Assembly: GCF_936943645.1 (NCBI RefSeq) | Contig: NZ_CAKZJO010000087.1 | Span: 62,001 to 126,000, forward strand | Source: an uncultured Bradyrhizobium sp. | GTDB taxonomy: Bacteria; Pseudomonadota; Alphaproteobacteria; Rhizobiales; Xanthobacteraceae | Reading direction: 5' to 3' | DNA length: 64,000 nucleotides | In this document: positions 40,390 through 46,848 of the stretch, one piece after another | How positions within the stretch are numbered: position 1 is the first letter of the stretch | How the letters are laid out: every line of letters starts with the position of its first letter | The notes under the pieces: model-generated | What the model saw: the letters and a program-made list of their open reading frames with translations, nothing else | What the model was told of the DNA's origin: nothing | The model's database searches: none | Position numbers and translations under genes: made by a program

Positions 40390-40709
40390 CGATCAATGAT
40401 GAGGATCTCGTCGCCCGGATCAGGCAGGCGCTGAAGGTCGTGATCGACCCGGAGCTCGGCCACAACATCGTCGATCTCGGCTTCGTCTATGATGTGTCGA
40501 TCGATGACGGTGCCGCGCACATCACCATGACGGCGACCACACGCGGCTGTCCGGCCGCGTCCTTTCTCAAGGAGGGGGTCGCCAATAGCGCGTCCCTCGT
40601 CCCGGGCGTGGATACGGTCGATGTCATCATGACGTTCGAGCCGCCCTGGCAGCCTTCGATGATCGCGCCGGGTGTCAAGTCGTCGCTCGGTTTTGCCGAG
40701 GTGAACTGA
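40386..40709 (+). CDS. DUF59/MIP18-family Fe-S assembly factor, SufT/PaaD-like
   Basis: 107 residues with the DUF59 core: VIDPELGHNIVDLGFVY near residues 19-35 and TTRGCP near 60, carrying the conserved cysteine. The family helps mature Fe-S proteins (SufT, PaaD). The ATG overlaps the DUF2249 stop (ATGA), so translation is coupled. Its neighbours include UbiU and UbiV, both of which need a 4Fe-4S cluster; a link is inference. Confidence 0.88.
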   Translation: MTINDEDLVARIRQALKVVIDPELGHNIVDLGFVYDVSIDDGAAHITMTATTRGCPAASFLKEGVANSASLVPGVDTVDVIMTFEPPWQPSMIAPGVKSSLGFAEVN

Positions 40710-40740
40710 GCCGGCGGTGGCCGAAGCTGCGCCGCCGGCT
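40709..40740. terminator. Bidirectional hairpin between convergent DUF59 and ubiX genes
   Basis: AGCCGGCGG at 40709-40717 pairs with CCGCCGGCT at 40732-40740, a perfect 9-bp stem with a 14-base loop. It overlaps the stop region of both convergent genes and has no clear U-tract. Confidence 0.5.
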
Positions 40741-41335
40741 ACGCCTCTTTGGCGCCCGGGCCGGACCAGATCCCCGCGGATGCGCGAAGCTCCGGCAGGT
40801 CGAGCAGGTTGATCGCGCGGGCGGCGATCTGGTCGATCACCTCGTCCAGCGACTGAGGCCTGAGATAGAAGGCCGGCATCGGCGGCGCGATGATCGCGCC
40901 GATCTCGGTGGCTTGGACCATGCTGCGCAAATGGCCGAGATGCAGCGGGCTCTCGCGGACCAGCAGCACCAGCCGGCGCCGTTCCTTGAGCTGCACGTCG
41001 GCCGCGCGGGTCAGGAGGTTGTCGAGCTGTCCCCAGGCGATGGCCGAGAGCGTGCGGATCGAGCAGGGCGCCACGATCATGCCTGCGACAGGGAATGAAC
41101 CGCTGGCGATCGCCGCGCCGATGTCCTGACAGGAATGGTCGCGAAAGGCGAGCGCGCGCAGCCGCGCCAGCGCATCGCGTCCCACTTCCTCGCTCAGCGT
41201 ACGCTCCGCTGCGGGCGAGACCACGAGGTGCACCGCGTAGTGCGGATTATCGGCCAGCAGCTCGACGATGCGCACGCCGATCGCGGCGCCCGAGGCGCCG
41301 CTGATGCCGACGATGATGCCTCGCCGTCCGCTCAT
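40739..41335 (-). CDS. ubiX: Flavin prenyltransferase UbiX
   Basis: 198 residues from the ATG at 41335, which overlaps the ubiD stop by ATGA. UbiX joins dimethylallyl phosphate to FMN to make the prenylated FMN used by UbiD. Visible family features are the N-terminal GISGASGAAIG flavin-binding loop, APCSIRTLSAIAWG, and RESPLHLGHL. The length suits the family (E. coli UbiX is 189 residues). Coupling to ubiD and proximity to ubiTUV support a role in ubiquinone synthesis and not in aromatic catabolism. Confidence 0.93.
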   Translation of the reverse strand: MSGRRGIIVGISGASGAAIGVRIVELLADNPHYAVHLVVSPAAERTLSEEVGRDALARLRALAFRDHSCQDIGAAIASGSFPVAGMIVAPCSIRTLSAIAWGQLDNLLTRAADVQLKERRRLVLLVRESPLHLGHLRSMVQATEIGAIIAPPMPAFYLRPQSLDEVIDQIAARAINLLDLPELRASAGIWSGPGAKEA

Positions 41336-42885
41336 GTCAGGACCGGCGCGCGCGCGGGCATGCCGGACAGGCCGAGATTCGTCCACATCGCGTCAACGCG
41401 CGCGACCACGGCGGGGTCCATCGCCAGCGGAACGCCCCATTCCCGATCCGTCTCCGGCGGTATCTTGGTGGTGGCGTCGATGCCGAGCTTGCCGCCGAGC
41501 CCTGATTTCGGTGAGGCGAAGTCGAGATAGTCGATCGGCGTGTCGGTGAGCGTCACGAGGTCGCGCGAGGCATCGCTGCGCGTCGAGACGGCCCACATCA
41601 CGGCCTGCCAGTCGCGGATGTCGATGTCGTCGTCGACCACGATCAGGAGCTTGGTGTAGCTGAACTGCGGCAGCATCGACCACAGGCCGAGCATCAGCCG
41701 CCGCGCCTGTCCGGGATAGCGCTTCTTGATCGATGCGACCGCGATCCGGTAGGAGCACGCTTCCGGCGGCAGCCAGCAATCGGTCACTTCAGGGAATTGC
41801 TGACGGATCAGCGGCACGAACAGGTGGTTGAGCGCCTCGCCGATCCGCGACGGCTCGTCCGGCGGACGGCCCGTGAAGGTCGAGAGGTACACAGGCTGGC
41901 GCCGGCTGGTGATGGCCGTCACGCGCATCACCGGGAATTCCTCGACGGAATTGTAGTACCCGGTGTGATCGCCGTAGGGCCCTTCGGGCGCGGTTTCGGT
42001 TGCGGAGACGAAACCCTCGATGACGATCTCGGCCTCGGCGGGAATCGCGAGCGGGACGGTGAGGCAGGGCGCAAGATCAGGCCGCTCGCCACGCAGGATG
42101 CCGGCAAAGCGCAGCTCCGACATGGTCTCGGGCAGCGGCAGCACCGCGGCCAGGATGGTGGCGGGATCGGCGCCGATGACGACCGCGACCGGCATGTTGC
42201 GCCCGATCGCCTTCCATTGTTGGTGATGCCGCGCGCCGCCGCGATGCGCGAGCCAGCGGATGATGGCGCGGTCGCGGCCGAGCACCTGCATGCGGTAGAC
42301 GCCGACATTCTCCTCCTGATCGGCGGTCGCGGAGTCCGGCGGCACGGTGATCACGAGCGGCCAGGTGATCAGCGGCGCCGGTTCGCCCGGCCAGCAGATC
42401 TGGACCGGTAATCTCGCAAGATCGATGTCGGGCCCCATCGTGACGCAGTCCTGCACCGGCGCGGCCGCGCGCGTGCGCGGGCGGGTCGCCAGCGCGGCGC
42501 GGGCGAGCGGGAGCTTGTCGAAGACGTCCCTGATGCCATTCGGCGGTCGCGGCGCACGGAGTTCGGCCATCAGCTCGCCGAGCTGTTCGAGACGTTCGGG
42601 CACGATCCCCATGCCCCACGCGATCCGCTCGACCGTTCCGAACAGATTGGTGAGGAGCGGCATCTCCGAGGGACGGCCGTCGGCCCTGACCGGCTGCTCG
42701 AACAATAATGCCGGTCCGTGTGCTCCGAGCACGCGCCGGTGGATCTCCGTGATCTCGTGGACGACGGAGACCTTTTCGCGAATGCGTCGCAACTGTCCCC
42801 GGCTTTCGATGAAGCGCAGGAAATCCGACAGGTCGCGAAAGCGCGGCACATCACGTTGCAATTGAGCAGGCTCCCAAAAAATCAC
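41332..42885 (-). CDS. ubiD: 4-hydroxy-3-polyprenylbenzoate decarboxylase UbiD
   Basis: About 517 residues against 497 in E. coli UbiD. It removes the carboxylate of the prenylated ring intermediate using prenylated FMN. Family segments seen are VGVYRMQVLGRDRAIIRW, EGPYGDHTGYYN with the catalytic acidic residue, and KLLIVVDDDIDIRDW. The frame begins with GTG at 42885, but a TTG at 42861 has GGGAG 9 bases upstream, and E. coli UbiD aligns from about residue 14 here, so the start could be later. The gene is divergent from ubiT across a 76-bp region holding a weak FixK-like site. Confidence 0.92.
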   Translation of the reverse strand: MIFWEPAQLQRDVPRFRDLSDFLRFIESRGQLRRIREKVSVVHEITEIHRRVLGAHGPALLFEQPVRADGRPSEMPLLTNLFGTVERIAWGMGIVPERLEQLGELMAELRAPRPPNGIRDVFDKLPLARAALATRPRTRAAAPVQDCVTMGPDIDLARLPVQICWPGEPAPLITWPLVITVPPDSATADQEENVGVYRMQVLGRDRAIIRWLAHRGGARHHQQWKAIGRNMPVAVVIGADPATILAAVLPLPETMSELRFAGILRGERPDLAPCLTVPLAIPAEAEIVIEGFVSATETAPEGPYGDHTGYYNSVEEFPVMRVTAITSRRQPVYLSTFTGRPPDEPSRIGEALNHLFVPLIRQQFPEVTDCWLPPEACSYRIAVASIKKRYPGQARRLMLGLWSMLPQFSYTKLLIVVDDDIDIRDWQAVMWAVSTRSDASRDLVTLTDTPIDYLDFASPKSGLGGKLGIDATTKIPPETDREWGVPLAMDPAVVARVDAMWTNLGLSGMPARAPVLT

Positions 42886-42912
42886 AGCTAGCCGGGCTGT
42901 TTTTGGTCTTCA

Positions 42913-42926
42913 TTGTTCCGGCTCAA
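42913..42926. promoter_or_regulatory. Weak FixK/FNR-like site between ubiD and ubiT
   Basis: TTGTTCCGGCTCAA has a perfect right half-site (TCAA) and one mismatch on the left (TTGT). It sits centrally in the divergent ubiD-ubiTUV intergenic region, consistent with low-oxygen control of oxygen-independent quinone synthesis. Confidence 0.4.
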
Positions 42927-42961
42927 ATACAGCGGCGTGCAATCCGTCCAGATGTGGGGGC

Positions 42962-43507
42962 ATGATTGATCCGTCCGCCGCATCGCCCGGCCATTTGCCG
43001 ACGATTCCGCCGCTCGTCGCATTTGCAATGCGCCCTTTGCCTCTGCTGCCGTTGCAGCTCGTTCTCGGCGGCGTGCTGCAGCGGATCCACCGGCGCAATC
43101 CTGCACTATTCGACCGGCTCGGCCCTCACGCGCGTGCGTGCTTCGGCATCAAACCGATCGATCTGCCGTTTGCCTTCGTGGTCGAGGCGAAGCCGCCGCG
43201 CCTGTCCGTCGTGCGTGATCTGCCGCCGGGACTTGATGCGCGGATCTCGGCTTCATTCGCCAATCTCCTGGCTCTGCTCGAAGGCAAGGTCGACGGCGAT
43301 GCCCTGATGTTTTCGCGCGAGCTGGTCATCGAGGGCGACGTCGAGGCGGTGCTGGCGCTGCGCAACGCGATCGACGACGCCCAGCTCGATCTCGCCGCTG
43401 AAGCGTCCTCGCTGTTCGGCCCGTTGGGCGCGCCGGCGCGGCGCGTCTTCGAAGCCGCCCGCCGCCAATTGATCGGCCCACCGGGACAAGGCGAGCAATC
43501 GAGATGA
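42962..43507 (+). CDS. ubiT: SCP2-domain ubiquinone accessory factor UbiT
   Basis: 181 residues with an SCP2 sterol-carrier-like fold over most of the length. The N-terminal FAMRPLPLLPLQLVLGGVLQ resembles UbiT, and FSRELVIEGDVEAVLALRN is the SCP2 core. UbiT is required for oxygen-independent ubiquinone synthesis and is thought to bind lipid intermediates. The ATG at 42962 has GTGGGGG just upstream. It overlaps ubiU by ATGA at 43504-43507. Assignment rests on the fold plus the adjacent ubiU and ubiV. Confidence 0.9.
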   Translation: MIDPSAASPGHLPTIPPLVAFAMRPLPLLPLQLVLGGVLQRIHRRNPALFDRLGPHARACFGIKPIDLPFAFVVEAKPPRLSVVRDLPPGLDARISASFANLLALLEGKVDGDALMFSRELVIEGDVEAVLALRNAIDDAQLDLAAEASSLFGPLGAPARRVFEAARRQLIGPPGQGEQSR

Positions 43508-44484
43508 TGGAACTGATCTGTCCTGCCGGGACGCCGGCGGCGCTCAGAAGCGCGATCGATGCTGGCGCCGACGCCATCTATTGCGGCTTCAACGACGAGA
43601 CCAACGCGCGCAATTTTCCGGGGCTGAATTTCAGCCGTGACGAGATGCGCAAGAGCATCGCGCTGGCGCATGGCCGCGGGGCGAGGGTCCTGGTGGCCAT
43701 CAACACCTTCCCGCGCGCTTCCGCCGTCGACATCTGGCATCGCGCGGTGGACGATGCCGTCAGTGCCGGCGCCGATGCGCTGATCCTCGCCGACATCGGC
43801 TTGATGGACTACACGGCACGGCGCCATCCTAACCAGCGTCTGCATGTCTCGGTTCAGTCCGCGGCCGCAAATCCCGATGCCATCGCCTTCTATGCCGAGA
43901 CCTTCGGCGCAAAGCGCGTCGTGCTGCCGCGCGTCCTCAGCGTCCCCGAGATCGCCGAGATCACCCGGGAGTCCGCCTGCGAGACCGAAGTTTTCGTATT
44001 CGGCGGCCTCTGCGTGATGGCCGAGGGGCGCTGCTCGCTGTCCTCCTATGCGACCGGAAAGTCGCCGAACATGCAGGGCGTCTGCTCGCCGCCGAGCCAT
44101 GTCACCTATGAACAGACGGCGGACGGGACGAAGTCCAGCCTCGGTGGCTTCGTCATCAACCGGTTCGGGTTGAGCGAGCCTGCGGGCTATCCGACACTGT
44201 GCAAGGGCCGCTTCTCGACCGCGCAGGGCGCCGGCTACATCTTCGAGGATCCCGTCAGCCTGGACGCCACCACGCTGCTCAAGGGCATGCGCGATGCCGG
44301 CGTCACCGCGCTCAAGATCGAGGGCCGCCAGCGCGGCCGCGCCTATGTCGAGAGCGTGGTGCGGCATTTCCGTCGCGCGCTCGCGGCGCTCGAGAGCGGG
44401 AGCGAGGCCGACATCGCGAGCCTGAAGCCGTTCACCGAGGGACAGGCCTCCACGCTCGGCGCCTATCGCAAGACCTGGCGCTAA
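43504..44484 (+). CDS. ubiU: Oxygen-independent ubiquinone hydroxylase factor UbiU (U32 family)
   Basis: 326 residues of peptidase-U32-type fold. Cysteines at 170, 177, 194 and 233 (GGLCVMAEGRC, QGVC, TLCKGRFSTA) match the four 4Fe-4S ligands of E. coli UbiU (C169, C176, C193, C232) offset by one. The second Met would give identical numbering, so the start could be 43507. With UbiV it forms the complex needed for ring hydroxylation without O2. It overlaps ubiT and sits 26 bp before ubiV. Confidence 0.95.
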   Translation: MMELICPAGTPAALRSAIDAGADAIYCGFNDETNARNFPGLNFSRDEMRKSIALAHGRGARVLVAINTFPRASAVDIWHRAVDDAVSAGADALILADIGLMDYTARRHPNQRLHVSVQSAAANPDAIAFYAETFGAKRVVLPRVLSVPEIAEITRESACETEVFVFGGLCVMAEGRCSLSSYATGKSPNMQGVCSPPSHVTYEQTADGTKSSLGGFVINRFGLSEPAGYPTLCKGRFSTAQGAGYIFEDPVSLDATTLLKGMRDAGVTALKIEGRQRGRAYVESVVRHFRRALAALESGSEADIASLKPFTEGQASTLGAYRKTWR

Positions 44485-44510
44485 TCCTTTCGAATTTGTG
44501 AGATCCAGCG

Positions 44511-45446
44511 ATGCAACTCAGCCTCGGTCCTGTTCTCTACAATTGGGCGCCGGAACGCTGGCGCGATTTCTATCTCCGGATCGCCGATGAAGCGCCGGTC
44601 GACGTCGTCTCCGTCGGCGAGATCGTTTGCTCCAAACGCTCGCCGTTCTTCGCCGACCACATTCCTGCCGTGGTCGAACGTCTTGAGAGCGCGGGCAAGC
44701 AGGTGCTGCTGAGCTCGCTGATCCTGGTCTCGCTGCGGCGCGAGCGCCGCCAGACCGAAGAACTCGCTTCGGTCGAAGGCGCCATGGTCGAGGTGAATGA
44801 TCTGACCTGCCTCCGGGCGCTCGCAGGCCGGCCGCACGCCATCGGTCCCTTCGTCAACATCTACAACGAAGCGAGCGCAGCCTTCCACGCCGCGCACGGG
44901 GCGAAGCGCATCTGCCTGCCGCCGGAATTGCCGCTGGCTTCGGTGGCGACGATCGCGAAGGCCATTCCCGATGTCACGACCGAGGTGTTCGCGTTCGGCA
45001 GGGTGCCGCTGGCCATCTCCGCCCGCTGCTATCATGCGCGCCTGCACAAGCTCGCCAAGGACAATTGCCGCTTCGTCTGCGAGAAGGACCCGGATGGGCT
45101 GCTTCTGAACACGCTCGAGCAGCAGGACTTCCTGACCATCAACGGCGTGCAGACCCTGTCGCACACCTGCGCCAATCTGCTGGGGGAGGCCGCCATCCTG
45201 CGCGAGAGCAAGGTCGGCTCGCTGCGCCTGTCGCCGCAGGATTGCGACATGGTCGAGATCGCGAAGATCTTTCGCGACGTGCTGGACGGTCGCGACGACG
45301 TCGACGGCGGCAACCGCCGCCTTGCTACGGCCTATCCCGGCGTCCCGTTCTCGAATGGATTCTTGTGGGCCGAGCCGGGTCACCTCTACCATCGCGCTCG
45401 GTCAGGCGACATGCAAGGCGTGGCGCCGCAGATCGGCGGCGTGTGA
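44511..45446 (+). CDS. ubiV: Oxygen-independent ubiquinone hydroxylase factor UbiV (U32 family)
   Basis: 311 residues of U32-type fold. Cysteines at 40, 173, 186 and 190 reproduce the E. coli UbiV ligand pattern (C39, C180, C193, C197), including the C-x12-C-x3-C spacing. It partners UbiU in anaerobic hydroxylation. It is the last gene of the ubiTUV operon and is followed after 10 bp by a perfect 11-bp hairpin. No extra domain or truncation is seen. Confidence 0.95.
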   Translation: MQLSLGPVLYNWAPERWRDFYLRIADEAPVDVVSVGEIVCSKRSPFFADHIPAVVERLESAGKQVLLSSLILVSLRRERRQTEELASVEGAMVEVNDLTCLRALAGRPHAIGPFVNIYNEASAAFHAAHGAKRICLPPELPLASVATIAKAIPDVTTEVFAFGRVPLAISARCYHARLHKLAKDNCRFVCEKDPDGLLLNTLEQQDFLTINGVQTLSHTCANLLGEAAILRESKVGSLRLSPQDCDMVEIAKIFRDVLDGRDDVDGGNRRLATAYPGVPFSNGFLWAEPGHLYHRARSGDMQGVAPQIGGV

Positions 45447-45456
45447 TCCGATAGTC

Positions 45457-45485
45457 CATGGCGGCCCGTGAGCCGGGCCGCCATG
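45457..45485. terminator. Bidirectional hairpin between ubiV and the ferritin-like gene
   Basis: CATGGCGGCCC and GGGCCGCCATG form a perfect 11-bp stem with a 7-base loop in the gap between the convergent genes. It has no U-tract. Confidence 0.6.
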
Positions 45486-45517
45486 TCCTTGAGCTCGACC
45501 GGGACCGCTGGTCTCGA

Positions 45518-46033
45518 TCAGGCCGCGTTCGATGCCTTGGCGTTGACGCCCTTGCGAAGCGCCACCGTGTTCAGCTTGGTGTTGGCGGCCTTCTCCTCGT
45601 TCAAATTGGTCGTGAGGAAGCGTACGATATCGTCGTGGCCGAGCTCTTCGGCCCATGCGATCAGCGTGCCGTAGCGGGCCATCTCGTAGTGCTCCACGGC
45701 CTGCGCATTGGCCACGATCGCGGCGTCGAGCACGGCCTTGTCCTCGATCTCGCCGGCGGTCGCGTTGGCTTCCTTGATGAGGCCGTCGATGGCAGGGCAT
45801 TGCGTGCCGCTAGGCTCCTTGCCGAGCTTGGCGAACACCTTGCCGAGCCGCTCGACCTGCTTGTTGGTCTCCTCCAGATGCGCTTTCAGGCCGGCGACGA
45901 GGTCTTTGTTGGTCGCCTTCTCGATCATGTCCGGCAGCGCCTTCAGGATCTGCTGCTCCGCATAGTAGATGTCCTGCAGCCCGTGCAGCAGCAGGTCTTC
46001 CATCGTCTTGATGTCCTTGGTGAAGAATCCCAT
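45518..46033 (-). CDS. Ferritin-like DUF892 (YciE/YciF-type) protein
   Basis: 171 residues. The start has AAGGAGG 9 bases upstream of the ATG at 46033, which rules out longer upstream starts. Ferritin-like DUF892 motifs are DIYYAEQQILKALP near residue 22 and HLEETNKQVERL, with HYEMARYGTL further on supplying the second set of acidic and histidine ligands. Proteins of this family are four-helix bundles induced by stress, probably binding di-iron. A well-matched EcfG promoter lies upstream, consistent with general stress response control. Confidence 0.92.
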   Translation of the reverse strand: MGFFTKDIKTMEDLLLHGLQDIYYAEQQILKALPDMIEKATNKDLVAGLKAHLEETNKQVERLGKVFAKLGKEPSGTQCPAIDGLIKEANATAGEIEDKAVLDAAIVANAQAVEHYEMARYGTLIAWAEELGHDDIVRFLTTNLNEEKAANTKLNTVALRKGVNAKASNAA

Positions 46034-46065
46034 AAAAGACGCCTCCTTTTCACAATGATGGCACT

Positions 46066-46090
46066 GGAACGCTCCACGCTGGCAGCTGTT
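46066..46090 (+). promoter_or_regulatory. Overlapping divergent EcfG-like promoter for the small gene
   Basis: On the plus strand GGAAC (46066-46070), then 16 bases, then TGTT (46087-46090). Three of four -10 bases match the EcfG consensus. It overlaps the minus-strand promoter almost base for base. Confidence 0.5.
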
Positions 46091-46092
46091 CC
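46068..46092 (-). promoter_or_regulatory. EcfG-type promoter for the ferritin-like gene
   Basis: On the minus strand GGAAC (46092-46088) is followed by 16 bases and CGTT (46071-46068), an exact match to the alphaproteobacterial sigma-EcfG consensus. The predicted start near 46061 leaves a 28-base leader to the ATG at 46033. Confidence 0.65.
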
Positions 46093-46119
46093 ATTCCGTG
46101 TGCAGACCAGGAGAGCCGA

Positions 46120-46314
46120 ATGAGCGATGGAGTTGATCATCTTGCGGGCCTGCTCGGACGCGCCGCGATGGACGTGTGGGGCGATATGCCTCGCGACATC
46201 CAGGAGGCGCTGTTCGAAGCGGCCATGAAGGGGCGCGCGACCGAACGTGAGGAGCTTGCGCGGTTGTTGCACGAGCGGCATCCGCGCACGCTTCATCCAG
46301 CCCGGCCGGTATGA
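46120..46314 (+). CDS. Small hypothetical protein, 64 residues
   Basis: The ATG at 46120 has AGGAGAG close upstream, a strong ribosome site. The product is 64 residues, acidic/basic and helix-prone (HLAGLLGRAAMDVWGDMP, IQEALFEAAMKG), without membrane segments or known motifs. It lies divergent to the ferritin-like gene behind an EcfG-like promoter, which suggests a stress-induced small protein. I do not recognise the family. Confidence 0.6.
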   Translation: MSDGVDHLAGLLGRAAMDVWGDMPRDIQEALFEAAMKGRATEREELARLLHERHPRTLHPARPV

Positions 46315-46848
46315 GGCGGAAAAGCAGGAACGAACTTGCGAGCTCATGATTGGTAAGTTGGATGACGCGTCGCCGAACGACCCGCATGAAGTTCGGCAGA
46401 CGCCTTGGCTCAACCGCTGACCACATCTGAGAGCAGATCGCTGTGACGGGACTGAACATCGGAAAATGGTACGACCCGATCTCGGAGCGGTGGATCGCTC
46501 CTCGCGAGATCAGCGCCGTCGCCGGCTACGGTCAGCCCAGTGCCGAGAAGGTACCGGACGGATACGAGCGAGGCGAGGCCCAGCGCATCTGGCAGCTGTT
46601 GGTGGATTGCTGCGCCGGCGAGTGATGCGGCCACCGGTCGCGAGTTGTACGGCACGGAATAGTTCTGCCGGCCCATGCCGTCAGTGACTTCAACGAAGCT
46701 GCAAAGCCTTTCGTTCCCCGCGATACGGCTGCCCGCCGGGCTCCGCGCGGAGCAGACCAGCGATTCCGTCAAGGCTGATCTCGACGACGTCCGGGCCGGA
46801 TCGGTATAGTACCACCCCGATTGCAGGCCGCCGGAACAAGGATCAGAC
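46315..46848. other. Sparse intergenic region before the molybdoenzyme
   Basis: About 530 bp with one doubtful 60-residue frame (46443-46625) and no other recognisable gene. AAGGA precedes the ATG at 46849. I see no clear FixK or EcfG site here. Confidence 0.5.
46443..46625 (+). CDS. Doubtful small ORF, 60 residues
   Basis: GTG start with a weak GAGAG about 10 bases upstream. The product is soluble and has a protein-like composition (WYDPISERWIAPREIS, YERGEAQRIWQLL) but no motif I recognise. It could be a small conserved hypothetical gene or chance coding in high-GC DNA. Confidence 0.3.
   Translation: MTGLNIGKWYDPISERWIAPREISAVAGYGQPSAEKVPDGYERGEAQRIWQLLVDCCAGE

Noticed and set aside
43126..44367. 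413-residue minus-strand frame opposite ubiT-ubiU
   Set aside because: UbiU on the plus strand keeps all its Fe-S cysteines; the minus frame is a shadow without motifs.
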